Below are positions 1-10,934 of a stretch of DNA of 64,000 bases, one piece after another (position 1 is the first letter of the stretch; each line of letters begins with the position of its first letter). Origin of the DNA: Selaginella moellendorffii (Eukaryota; Streptophyta; Lycopodiopsida; Selaginellales; Selaginellaceae). The stretch spans positions 1,974,697 through 2,038,696 of the forward strand of contig NW_003314275.1 in the NCBI RefSeq assembly GCF_000143415.4. The letters are read 5' to 3'. The translations under genes and the position numbers were made by a program. The notes beneath the pieces were generated by a model, which was not told where the DNA came from, searched no databases, and worked only from the letters and a program-made list of their open reading frames with translations.

Positions 1-718
1 TTTGGTGGCTTTTGGGGCTGTATATGGGCAAGAGTTTGTACCGCTTAACAGGATGGTTGATCCATTTATTGCAACGGATTAAGAGCCAGCTGTCCCCACT
101 AGGCTGACTCTCTCTCGGACCTTGTCCATCTCGTTCCCAGCTTCCCTCATGCAGCAAGACTACTGCCCACTGCCTCGTTGATGCTCTGCGCAGCAGCTCT
201 GCAGATTCTCTGGCTCTCCCAGCTCCCTGGCTGCTCTAGACCGGCTGCCAATGCTCCACCTTCCTTCCCTTCCTTCTTCATTCCTGCTCCATTCCTGCAG
301 AAACCAGGCCATCTGTTGCAAGTGGCAACAATCCCGGAGCAGGGAGACATGATCCTGCTCGTGCCAGGGAAGTGCAGTCTAGTTGCTGGAAACAAGGGCA
401 TTGGTAGAGGACGTGGAAGACATCCTCCACTTGTCCCAGGGTACACTATTTGCATAGCTGTTTCTCCCATGGGATGCGCAGTCTACAGTGACGCCCCCTT
501 TCCACCTCGAGCCTATGGCAACGGTAGCGAGCCCGGGTGGTGCAGACCCATGGTGCAGCACTGGAAAGTCGAAGCGGCACCGTGGCTAGGTATATGTCGT
601 ATTTGGTGGCCACTCCGGACCTGTCCTCTATCCAGCGATCACTGCTGTGTTCATGGAGTAGTCATCGAGGGGGTCTGATACAATGAGTTCCAGGTCTTGG
701 CTCAGCCGCATTGTATGG
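1..718. other. No recognisable gene; possible repeat remnant
   Basis: Open frames exist on both strands (for example 178-678 plus), but none shows a domain, a signal peptide or a splice pattern that I recognise. The composition is more GC-rich than the DNA to its right. It could be a worn repeat or LTR fragment running in from the left edge; I see nothing decisive. Confidence 0.3.
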
Positions 719-840
719 CTATAAGAGAGCGAACAGATTAAAGAATGCCACGTTTACAGTAAATGAAAAGTGGCAAAAATCAGAACCACGTTAAATATTC
801 TTGGCACCATAAAATTAAACGCACACGCTGTTATGCGTTA
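719..840. repeat. Fragment similar to ELIP 3' flanks
   Basis: The stretch around GCCACGTTTACAGTAAATGA (about 747-766), then a 'gtggcaaaaa' run and 'aacgcacacgctgttat', recurs in the 3' flank of ELIP copy 1 (about 5800-5870) and ELIP copy 2 (about 13430-13565). No ELIP coding sequence is next to it here. It may be the 3' flank of a lost fourth ELIP copy or a dispersed repeat. Confidence 0.5.
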
Positions 841-1037
841 GAGTCAACTCAAGTCACTCGAGGTCAATGGCCCGGTCAGAGCTAGCAGCCCGCCATCGTA
901 TCTTGGTTGAATATAGGTATCTGCATGAATCTTCCACGTGCCACATGTACTATTTGTACTATTTCTAACCGTCACCCACCCAATCCGCATTAGTTCAAAT
1001 ATTTTATTATCATCAATATTCTTGGAATGAAGCACAT

Positions 1038-1076
1038 TAAAATAAATAAATAAATAAATATATATAAATATATAAA
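1038..1076. repeat. AT microsatellite
   Basis: A run of AAAT/TATA units (aataaataaataaata then tatataaatatata) lies just upstream of the lectin open frame. It may double as its AT-rich promoter, but no distinct TATA box can be singled out. Confidence 0.7.
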
Positions 1077-1104
1077 GGATAAAGATGTAAATTTATTTAA
1101 CTTA

Positions 1105-1986
1105 ATGTTTTTCATCTTAATCAATACAATAATAGTTTTAGATATGGGTTATAATACAAATATAAATTGGGGAATTAATAATACTTTACTTTATCATGAA
1201 GTTAGAGATATTATTGATGGAATTCAACGAATTGAAACTAGAGTTAATAGATCTAATTATGATTATCCCCCTAATTATGAGGATTGGGAATCTGTGAATC
1301 TTGGTAGAGGATCTGCTCTAATATTGTTTGAACGTTTAGGTGGAAATCCTCCAAATTGCTTAGTAGGTAATGTTTTCAATGATAAAATTAGTGGTAATAC
1401 TCTTAAATCTGGTATTCAATATTTAAAAAATATGTATAAAAATGAAATAATTACTGCATGCTCTAGCATGTGTGATATTAAATCTAGAAATTATAGACTA
1501 AGATATGTTATTGATGAATGGTGGAACAATAGCTATTTGATAAAACCTTTATCAAAAGATAATCCAAATTCTTTATATATTAATTGTGATAATACTCAAA
1601 GTACATTATATGCTAAATTTCCAAGAGATCATTTACTAACTAATGAGTTTTTAGTGTCACCAAATGGGAAAAATATACTTTATATATTATCAAATTGTAA
1701 AATTGCATTATATTCTGGAAAAAACCGTTTATGGATTTCAGATAATGTAAATATTTATTGGGGATTATGTAAACTTATACTCCAAGGAGATGCTAATCTT
1801 GTACTATATACAGAAAAAAAAACAAAAATGTGGTCTATAAATAAATATTGTGTAAATTCACATTGTAAACTTCTTACATTTATTACTGTTCAAAATGATT
1901 GTAACCTTGTAATTTACTCATCTAGTCCATTAAAGGAAGTGTGGTGGGCAACAAATACACATACTCATCCAGGTTGTATTAAATAA
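1105..1986 (+). CDS. Bulb-type (GNA-like) mannose-binding lectin domain protein, intronless
   Basis: The product is 293 aa with a bulb-type lectin domain at its C-terminal half (about residues 185-290). Two repeats carry the mannose-binding signature QxDxNxVxY exactly: QGDANLVLY and QNDCNLVIY. A first repeat (SNCKIALY) is degenerate. Tryptophans of the beta-prism (RLWISDN, KMWSIN, VWWATN) follow each repeat. The N-terminal ~170 residues match nothing I know; they hold several cysteines and an FERLGGNPPNCLVGNVF stretch. There is no clear signal peptide, although the first ~13 residues are hydrophobic. The gene is one uninterrupted frame, and its strongly AT-biased codons differ from the GC-rich intron-bearing neighbours. 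This suggests a foreign or recently acquired gene (inference). The family is known to bind mannose glycans; the substrate here is unknown. Confidence 0.72.
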   Translation: MFFILINTIIVLDMGYNTNINWGINNTLLYHEVRDIIDGIQRIETRVNRSNYDYPPNYEDWESVNLGRGSALILFERLGGNPPNCLVGNVFNDKISGNTLKSGIQYLKNMYKNEIITACSSMCDIKSRNYRLRYVIDEWWNNSYLIKPLSKDNPNSLYINCDNTQSTLYAKFPRDHLLTNEFLVSPNGKNILYILSNCKIALYSGKNRLWISDNVNIYWGLCKLILQGDANLVLYTEKKTKMWSINKYCVNSHCKLLTFITVQNDCNLVIYSSSPLKEVWWATNTHTHPGCIK

Positions 1987-1989
1987 AAT

Positions 1990-2420
1990 TTAAAATAAAT
2001 AACAACTTTTGAATAAAAAATTTTAATTGAATTTTTTTAAGTCACATATAACACCTTTATATTAAATTGTAGCCATGGTGAAGTATTAAACTTAATCTAA
2101 AAACTTATATTCTAATATTGTTGTATGATGTCAGTTTGTTTGCAGCTGGGAAAGAGGCCCACAGGAATTTAGGCTCATGTATACTATCGTGATATTTAGA
2201 GGCTCAAGTATTCTTATTTTATCATTTTCCAATTATTTAGAATTTTTATATTATACAAAGCAAACCAAGAGTTGCACAGAATAGCAAACTAAATCTTCCA
2301 GCATGCATTAGCATGATTTGTCAATTCCATTTTTCTCTACAACGACATCAAGATTCACAGCCCTTTGCATGATAACCTTTGGCCCGTACTAAATGAGAGG
2401 AGGCTATGGAAACCTCCAAG
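1990..2420. other. AT-rich spacer, no gene seen
   Basis: This lies between the lectin stop and the 3' end of the LPEAT2-like gene. I see no coding signal. Confidence 0.5.
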
Positions 2421-4200
2421 TCATTGTACCTCGGGAAGCTGGTTCACGGGAGCTTTCAAGAGATTGGGATAGGCAGCCAGGATAACTGCCAGGTACTCTG
2501 GATTCATCTGAAGAAATTTCTTGAACTCGGCCCAGCTGATAACACCATCGTGATCCATGTCCAGACTGTTAAAGAGATGCTCGATCTGCGAAGGATTCTA
2601 TTAGACTCGGCTCGTAGAAGATAAATAGGTCACCTGGATGGCCCCCAAGCTTGGGAACGTCTGCACCAAGGCCTGCTCAACTTCTTTTCTGGAGAGAAAC
2701 CCATCCTTGTCTTGGTCGCACGCATAAAATGCAGCTTCGATTGTAGAAGAGAAAGCCGTGTGCGTGGAGATGAAAGCCAACCCTGCCATGAACTACAAAA
2801 GGAGAAAGTGTACTATTGGATGAAATGGAGAAGCTATACCTCTCTGAAGTTGACGTAATTTTTCTCGGAAGTGTCGAACATCTGGAAGACTTGCATGGTA
2901 TATGGTGTAAGAGGAAGATCCAGCGCCTTGAGGAAATCCACAATGTGCAGAAGACCGCTGGTAGAAGTGTCAGAGAACTGTTAGCAGCGGAAAATTCTAG
3001 TAAAATGCGAAACCATGTACCTGTGAGTTGTATCCATTGCGCTGAATTTCTTGAGATATGCTTCGGCAGTCTCGTAGTCAATATGGAACAGCTTTTCCAT
3101 CCGAGAAAGCTCGGGTAGCTGCCCCGGAGGCAGATGCAGTTTCTTTGCCATGACCGCCAGTTTCATGTCCAAGAAAGTATGCTCCGTGCATGGAACGCCC
3201 AACGAAGCAGCCATCATATGCCGCACCGTCTCGGTGAAGTGGCGAGGGTCTTTGAGATCTCGGAGGCCGGGTTCCACCACTGGAAGGTATTGCACCTGAT
3301 AAGTAAATCGCTTCCAAAAGGTTTGAGGAAAGAAACAAAGCAAAACTCTTACCTCCATGAAGTTGACGAGCTGCGTCATCAAACGAAACATGACATACGG
3401 CAGGCTTCGATTCACCCATGCCGGACTGATGCACTTGTGAGGATATCGTATGCACATCGGCTGGATTGGCAGGCCTTGAGCGAACGCCCCCGTCTTGAAC
3501 GATATCAAGGCCTTTCCATTAGTCGTAGTTCCTTCTGGAAAGATGAGTACGTGAGGCCACTTGTTATCGATGGCGCGTCGCCGGATTTGAGCTGCTGCGT
3601 CCCTTCTCGACCTGCGAATGGCTCTGTCCACTGGAATGATCTGCGAAAAATGAAAGTTCATGGAAGTTCTTCGCTTTAAAGCTTTAAGTTCTTTACCTGG
3701 AGCGCTGTAAGAAAGAGACCCACGATTGGAAGCTTGGCATTCTCCTTGGCGCTCAAGATCACTGGCATGTGTGAGAAAAATATGTAGACCGGATCCAAGA
3801 AAGATACGTGATTGGAGACGACGATGGGGGCCACGTCCCGAGGAGCCGGAGTTCCTTTGATCGAAATCCAGACGTAACCGAATGCGAACATCGCGATCCT
3901 TGCACAGATTCTCAGGGGCCAGAGGAGAATCCTTCTCCAGCGCGAGAATGGCTTGTAAAGAGGATCTTCGACGCCGATGAGTGCGCACCTCACCGAGCAG
4001 TAGGCCAAGATCAATGCCGCCGCGAGAATTGCCAGCCGGAGGAGAAAGATTGGAAGCATGACGATCGTCTTGAAAATCTCCGATGGACTAAAACCCAAAG
4101 ACTCCCCCTGGAACGGATTCACGACCGCCTCGGGGCCGATCGGTGGCCGCTTGCCAAGGGGAAATGCGTCGGCGGCATCCCGCTGCCGATCTTGGGCCAT
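2421..4200 (-). CDS. LPEAT2: Lysophospholipid acyltransferase with EF hands (LPEAT2-like)
   Basis: Spliced minus-strand gene. Exon 1 (4200-3697) gives a hydrophobic N-terminus (residues ~45-75, then ~105-120) and the acyltransferase block I NHVSFLD. Exon 2 (from 3640, IIPVDRA) carries the FPEGTTTNG block. After the catalytic domain come a weak EF-like segment and two canonical EF hands: DQDKDGFLSRKEV (exon 2634-2792) and DMDHDGVISWAEF (exon 2421-2585). Each has Asp at positions 1, 3 and 5 and Gly at 6. All splice sites read are GT-AG. The order acyltransferase then EF hands is that of plant LPEAT2, which reacylates lysophosphatidylethanolamine in the endomembrane system. Calcium regulation is plausible from the EF hands but is inference. 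Confidence 0.88.
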
Positions 4201-4507
4201 GGATCGATCCCTAGAGTGGAAAATCTACCTGTTCAAAGCCAGAAGAGATTCAGCTGCCGCGCACCATAGATCACCCGCCGCAATGCCACTGCGCATCCCT
4301 GGAGAGAAGAGGACGATCGAGCACGATCGATGAGAATCTCGCTATGGCGCTCAACGCAAGCCACGAATCACAAAAAATTAAAAAAACTTTGCTTTGCAAT
4401 TAACGCTGTCTTTACATCTACCGTCGAATTTCAACGATGAGATTCGTTTTGCCGTTAGACGAATAGACCCCCGGGATCCTTGTTCAAAGAAATATACTCC
4501 CCAGCGA

Positions 4508-4600
4508 TACGTATTACCGCAAACATCGCGACACATTGGCGATTTCTTTATTCGACACATAGCGCCGGGTTCTGCCACGTGTCGTATTTGCTAGTATAAA
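4508..4600 (+). promoter_or_regulatory. ELIP copy 1 conserved promoter block with ABRE/G-box and TATA
   Basis: The block contains 'cgcaaacatcgcgacacatt', then CCACGTGTC (4575-4583; both a G-box CACGTG and an ABRE ACGTGTC), then TATAAA (4595-4600), about 100 bp before the ATG. The same block in the same order precedes ELIP copies 2 and 3. ABRE/G-box elements are known light and abscisic-acid response sites in plants. Confidence 0.75.
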
Positions 4601-4697
4601 TTCTCGAGTCCCGTAGTGGAGGAAATATCATAGCATACACGCATTTTCTAGCGATTTTCTTGGCGATCCTTCAATCTTCTGAGGCTTTTCTAGCAAG

Positions 4698-5458
4698 ATG
4701 GCACTCGCAGTAGGCACTAGCATTGCAGCAATCCCTTCCTCGCTCTCAAAATCCTCTCTAGGAGCGGCCGCTCACAAGTCTCGATCCAATCGCTCCTTGA
4801 CCTTCCTGCCAGTGAGAGCTTCGTCGGATAATGGCCGACGAACCCCTGGAGGAGGCGATGGGATCAGCAGCGTTCTGGACCAGACCAAGAAGGAGATCAC
4901 CCGCGAGGACGTGCTCAAGAACCAGGCCGAGAATGAGTCGGAGAAGAAGTCCGTGTTTGGAGCGGTGCCATCGTCCGGAGCATTGTGGCCTAGGCCTGAG
5001 ATTGAGAGGCGGCCAGAGACGGGCGATCGATCATTTGCGAGCTTGATGGCATTCGATGGCGCTGGCCCAGAGACGATCAACGGCAGACTGGTAAGTCCCT
5101 CCCTTCTCCAAAGTTCAGGATCCGTGGAGTCCGTTGTTCTAAGTTTATTTTTCCATTGATACAGGCTATGGTTGGAATCTTGTGGGCATTTGCTGTGGAG
5201 AGAATGACGGGACAGACGGTGGCCGAGCAGCTCTACACGCCAGGCAACTTCGGCTTGTTTAACTTCTTGGCGGTCGCACAGCTCTTTGCATACGCGTCAC
5301 TGGTTCCCATGTTTAAGGGAGAGAGCCCCGATAGCCGATCCTTGGGCCCGTTTAGAGCCATGGCGGAGCGCTGGAATGGGCGGACTGCCATGCTTGGCTT
5401 CCTCGCTCTGGTGCTCACGGAATTCTTCACCAAGACCCCAGTTTTTCACATGATGTGA
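4698..5458 (+). CDS. ELIP: Early light-induced protein, copy 1
   Basis: Two exons, 4698-5090 and 5165-5458, joined at CTG|GTAAGT and ACAG|GC, give 228 aa. The N-terminus, rich in Ser, Ala and Arg (about residues 1-40), looks like a chloroplast transit peptide. Exon 2 encodes most of the three-helix chlorophyll a/b-binding fold. Helix 1 contains ETINGRLAMVG (straddling the splice), helix 2 is FLAVAQLFAYASLVP, and helix 3 contains AERWNGRTAMLG. The ExxNGRxAM motifs carry the pigment ligands. ELIPs are thylakoid photoprotective proteins that bind chlorophyll and carotenoid under high light or desiccation. Copies 2 and 3 are near-identical in tandem. The fused N-terminal region is longer than in many ELIPs, but its function is unclear. 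Confidence 0.9.
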
Positions 5459-5459
5459 G

Positions 5460-5870
5460 TGACCTGAGAGTCTGTAAATTTTTGTTCATTAAATTTTTGT
5501 TAATATTTTTAAACATAGTTCTGTAATGGTGCTTTGATCGTGATCTCCCTTCCCCTCTCAATCTGATTACTCTTGCTAAAGCGCTCAAACTGCTGCATTA
5601 TGATTTGTCTTTGCGAGATGTTGACTGCTCGGCTGGCTGTTCTGGCAATCTGCTCAGCGGGCTAGAAATCTCAGTGGATTTCACCTTTTTCGGACTCACA
5701 CAACGCACTAAAAACTTCCATCACCATGATCGAGCACTGGGCGCGTTGATAGTGGAGTAGCCAACTGTAAATCTTTGATTTCTGCAAAATAGATGGCTTT
5801 AAGAGATCGAACGTAATAAAAAATGCCACGTTTACAGTAAATGGAAATTGACAAGAACATCAGAAGCATG
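5460..5870 (+). repeat. Duplicated ELIP 3' flank
   Basis: The sequence after the stop (gtgacctgagagtctgtaaatttttgttcatt onward) is closely matched by 13068-13480 behind ELIP copy 2, including 'gcgctcaaactgctgcattatgattt' and 'gccacgtttacagtaa'. Copy 3 has a different 3' flank. The duplication unit of copies 1 and 2 therefore included at least 400 bp downstream. Confidence 0.75.
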
Positions 5871-5876
5871 TGTTTA

Positions 5877-8800
5877 TCTACTACCTCCTGTTAAAATTTG
5901 TTCTGATTTGCAATATAGAGTCCTATGTGGCAAGAAAAAAAGATGATGTGGCAGAGAGGGGCAAATAGTAGAAAATTTCCAAAGTATGAAAGCCCATCAT
6001 ACTTGTTTACTTAAAAGTGCTATTGGCATTGGGGGATAGATATCTTGTTACCCTTGGATTTTTAGAAGGATGTCTTAGATGTATAGTTAGGAGTTTTATG
6101 TTGTCATTGTGCAGCATTGGGAATGAAACAAAGAGAGCTAGCCCCTTGAAAATACCATTTTCCTTAATTTGGTACCCAAATCTTTTGTTTCAGATACAAC
6201 ATGGTGGCTTGATTCTTCACTTATGATAAGTTTCTTTCTTGCAAGTGGAGACATTCGTATGATTCTAGCGCTTACATGTACCAATATACTTTTGTGTTTG
6301 TTCCTTTCTTCATTATTACGAGTGGAACCTCTATTTTTTTCAAAGAAAGCCAGTGATTATTTTGGGATACAGGAAATCATGGTGCTTTTTATCTTTTGCT
6401 ACCAGAGTTAAAATAAGTTCTTTGGTTAGGGTATATTTTTGTGTCACAACTTTTAATGGTAGTATGTTAATGGCTGTCTAGAAGAACCAATTTCATGTTC
6501 CAGGTAAGTTGGAATCACAGCAGCAGCAGCAGTAGCAACATCACTAGCGAGATGCACTCAAGGCTGCACAAAAATTCTCCACTAGTATTTTGGGAACAGT
6601 CACATGTACATAGTGGCAATGGCCAGCATCATTGAGTAGGTTGGTGAGAGGGACAAAGACAAAAATCTCACAAAGGACAGGAAAAAAGATCTTGTGGGAT
6701 TGCCCACAAACAGTGAAATATGTTTTAAAAGCTTTATGGAAGAAGACTCACAATCTGGAAAAAAAAATGGTAAAAAAGCTTTCTTTCAGAGGTGGAAGGA
6801 TTAAAAAGGAAGCTCATGAGCAAGGTTGTTAGCTTCAATTTAACCCAATTGACAAGTATGATGGAAATACATGAAAATATAAAGGAAGAAATTTAGTTTC
6901 ATTTGTTTCCATTTCTTCCAATTTGAAGAGTTTATGGTGATTTGGTAGAGATTAAACTTTGAGATATTATCTTTACTACCCTCCTCACATCACTAAACCA
7001 AAGGTATCAATTTTTGTTCTTTGTTACTCATAACTCTTTGGTATAATATTCTCTTTTTTAATATTATTTTTTGTGTCTGAGGTGTAAGAAGTTCTATAAG
7101 GTTCTCTTCTTTGAAAGACAATACTTTGTTGTTTTAGAAAATCTCAAATTACTAACAGTTCTATTGTTTGTTTGGTAGTTCCATTTTTTTTTTCTTTTTT
7201 TCTTCTTTTTTCTTCTTTTCTTCCATTAACTCACTATGAGTGGCTCTTTTTCATTTCAAATGTTTTGTCATTGATATTTAAATACACTCCCTCAGCTGGA
7301 TAAAAGTGTGGGAGAATCAAAAAATAAAAAAAATAAAACAAACCATATACATTAATCAAAATGTCAATAAAATGGCGTCAATAGTTAACCAAAGTTTTGC
7401 TGTTGGTCAAAGCCCAAGAGCTGATACAAATTCTTCACTACAATTAGATTACAAAGCATATGATTTTCAAGTGAAGCCATTTTAAAAAAAGGACTACTCA
7501 CATTAAATAATAATAAAGAGCTTAACAACATGTTTTGTAATAGATTTGTGCATATTATGCAAGAATCATACACTATATAGTGTTGTCTATATATATGCTG
7601 CCAAAGTCATCCTTGCTCATCCTCTTGCTCACTACTGCCTTGAACAACACTTTTGTTGAACTCGTTAAACAATTATATGATGCTATTGATGCTGAAGCTG
7701 TCATTTAAAAAAATATCGCACTAGTGCTGAAGCTGTCATCCAAAAGAATGTCACCACCCCTATTTGATCAAAGAGTTTGATAAAAAAAGTTTAATGTAAG
7801 TGAATGAGGATATAACACCTAAGTATTGCATTTGAAACTTTGATTAGCTACCATAGAAAACATTATTATAAAATCGTTGGTGAGCAACTGTTAGGTATTT
7901 TGCTTGAAGAATATTCAATATCATTACCTTATACTGGCTGGCTAAAAGTAAATAAAGCTTAGATGCTCAGATAGAGAATTATAATGGTTTGTCTTTACTG
8001 CACTTCATCCAAGCAATCAACAGTATTGGATGTTTTCCTACTTAATATCTAAAACTTTATTTCATAATGGAACTACAATTCATTACTACAATCAATATAA
8101 AATTTTTCTACAAAATCTAACTCTTCTTGCATAGCAATCCTGTTTATCTAAAAATACAGAAAATTAAAAAAAGACAAAAATTACTCAATTGTTGAATCAT
8201 TCTATTGAAGCTACCTCACAAATCCAAGCCAATGATATAAAATTTCATCTTCTTAGAGTCATGGTAACTTTCACGTTTACAACGAACCTTGAGGATATAA
8301 ATTTTTGAACACACAGCATCCAAATATGCTAAAAAAATGTCATAATTCTCATCACGCATAAATGCCATGCTAGTAAATTAGTTATTTCTCAAGCAGCCTC
8401 CTAAACGTAACTGCCTAAACATACTGATTTTCAATATTCTCGATACACACATGCAATGTATACTTATGATCAACCTTCTAAATCTTTGAATCACATAAAT
8501 TACACAACCAAACATCTTCACTTGCACTTAAGACTTTTTTGCCATATTGTCTACCATTAACAACTTTTGTACAAACTAGATAAGAAAAATTATTTATGCA
8601 AATATCTCTGATGTTAGCAATAATTCAGTAACTATTTGAACTCTCTATAACCTTGAGATTAAGTCCTATCATTTCTGATATTGTTGTTATGTGAACAGTT
8701 AAATTAAAGCCTAATGACCCAGTGATATGGATGAAACTAGTGGAATCTAATATTACTAAATACCATACACGTAATCAAGCTACAATCCCTAGATTAGCAT

Positions 8801-10934
8801 CAAATAAAACTATTGAAGCTTCTATAATAGATATTGACTTCCCATTGTATTCTGATATTTTACCATCTTTTACACAAGAATTGTTTCTCTCCTCTTTCAA
8901 ACTTTTCATATATTGTTTACCCTTTGTTTTCAACTTTGAAGTCCCAAAGACAAACATCAATGCTCCTTCCTGATTTATCACTAAGATATACTATCCTCTT
9001 CTTAATGAGAGCCCCAAAAGCCTTGCATATAACATTTGTCAATTCAACCAATGTAACAACATCAATCACATTCATAAAAGCATCTAGTTCTATATATAAT
9101 ACTTCCAAAATAGTTTTTCTATCCAAAACAATCTTTGGAAATCCTACATCATCAAGTTGAATATTGTACACCATACTCTTACTTACCAACATTGCCCATT
9201 TTGATTTAAAAGGAGTATATTGATTTTTCGAAGGTTGTATGCCACCACTACTAGAAAACATGTAAACCTTATCCTAAATGATATTTGAATGTAGTGATTT
9301 TACAACTACACCAAAACAAACGACACAAATTTTTAAAAACTTAATGGCGACAATATCAAATGAGAATACAAATTTGCCAAGACTATATTTTATAAGTCTT
9401 TCCTTGTGAGTCACTCTTCTAAGTATTTTTTATCTCTCTTATGAGGGACTCTTTCATTCCATGCCTCCTAGAATTTTCTCCCTATAATAAATTGGATGTA
9501 ACACAATTAATATTTTAATGACACAAACATGAACTTTTTTGAATTCCATCATACATATATTTTTTCATCTGAAATTCTAGACTCTTAAAGAAATGAAAAT
9601 TACACTCACTCCTTTATACTCCTTTATAGCAATAGCTTTGTCAAGGATATGCTTTCAAACCCCACATTCCATGTAAAAACATTGGAAATTATCAAAGAAT
9701 AAATAGTTAATGGAAAAAAAAAAAAACAAACATATACTTACTGTTTATTGTCAATCTCACAAAATGCATAATCAATAAGTTTTATGAGGCTTTTTTCTCG
9801 AATAGACCAAAAACTAATTGCATTTGTTATATAAAATGATACATATACTTCCATAACTTCATTTCTATCAGTTATACAAGTTTTTCCCACAATAGCATCA
9901 GGTTTGGAATCTAATTTTGTAATCCTCAAAACAATTTCCTCCTCTAGTTTTTCTCTGATATTTTTCAGCCCATCCACTATACACTTTATTCTTCAACATG
10001 AACTCAAAAACCTAATATGAACAAAACTACTTGTTATAACAAAATTAAATCTTCAAGAATAAAAACATGGAGTTATGCATCCAAGTTAATTATGAGAACT
10101 GCTCATCCTTTGTTGAGTATGGCAAAATCTCTCGATTCAAAGTTCTCTTTGTTCAATATCTTTTACTAGGTTGTAAGTTTCATGGTGCAATGCTCTTGGT
10201 TGCCATGGAATCAGGGCATGCTGGTTGTGTCCTTTGCTCTCTATACAAGGATATCAAGAATGTTTTTAAACTTATAGTATGGCTAAAAATAAATGTGTCT
10301 CATACTTTGTCATGATCTTTGTTAACTCAATACAAATATATAGTGTATATGATCATGGGATAAAATTTGAATATACTGTCACTGTGGATCCTTAGAACTT
10401 TAGGGGATAAATGGGGATAAAATAGCCATTAAAGATTCTTTCATCAAGCAATTGGCTAAAGGGGAGAGAAATAAGGTGCGCTACATGTGGTATTGGAACA
10501 AATAGCATGCGTTCGATTCCCATTAATTAGTAGCTATTTAAAAATATAATATACCCTTGAGCAAAGTATATTCATACCCTTAAATTTAAAATTGTACATA
10601 TTGGGCATTTATGTGTGTGTCTTTCTTCTTATGTGGAGTATCCATGAACGAAGGTATCCACCATAGAACTGCAGTATGAGTGGATAACTAATTGCCCCAT
10701 ATGGAATAACTTGTCTACATAATAAATGTTAGTTTCTCTAGGCTCAATAAAAAGTTGTTAGTCAATAGTCAATAAAAACATTGACATCTCTAAAAAGGGG
10801 GTGAGTATAACACATATGATCATATGACCAATTTTTGTTGTGTATACCCCTCTCCACCATATCATTTTTTTCTCTTGCCATGTGGGTATCCATGTTATCT
10901 AGGAGGCTAATCAACCCTAGCCCCTCTTGCTCAA
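5877..10934. mobile_element. AT-rich insertion splitting the ELIP 3' flank
   Basis: Homology to the ELIP copy 2 flank stops near 5870 and resumes near 10935 (ctttgcaaacaagccaattcatc compared with 13505 onward). About 5 kb of AT-rich DNA therefore appears inserted in this copy or lost from the other. It contains an RPA70-like pseudogene (8230-9420) and, upstream in the same orientation, an unassigned 79-codon frame (9977-9738). The left edge reads A|TCTACTACC, compatible with the A|T target and 5' TC of Helitrons, and plant Helitrons are known to carry RPA-like genes. I found no convincing hairpin plus CTRR 3' end and no Rep/helicase. The element class is therefore unproven. Confidence 0.4.
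8230..9420 (-). pseudogene. Replication protein A 70 kDa subunit (RPA1)-like pseudogene
   Basis: Read on the minus strand, pieces of the large RPA subunit occur in order. First is the end of the DNA-binding domain A (GKFVFSFDIVAI, then a stop, then KVYMFSSSGG). Next is domain B (LSDKSGRSIDVCLWDF, then NGKSISIIEAS). Last is the C-terminal zinc-ribbon domain (WLCNLCDSKI, then RCKRESYHDSKKMKFYIIG), interrupted by several in-frame stops. Only pieces of about 60-110 codons are open. RPA70 binds single-stranded DNA in replication and repair. This copy cannot make a full protein. It may have travelled inside a mobile element, since it lies in the ELIP-flank insertion. Confidence 0.75.

Noticed and set aside
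178-678. 166-codon plus-strand open frame
   Set aside because: No domain, no signal peptide, no splice partners and an equally long frame on the other strand; the stretch looks like repeat-derived DNA.
10449-10521. A functional tRNA gene
   Set aside because: The B box is good but I could not pair an acceptor stem or find an anticodon arm at the right distance.
5877-10934. A complete Helitron
   Set aside because: Only the RPA relic and an A|TC left edge support it; no 3' hairpin with CTRR, and no Rep/helicase sequence was found.
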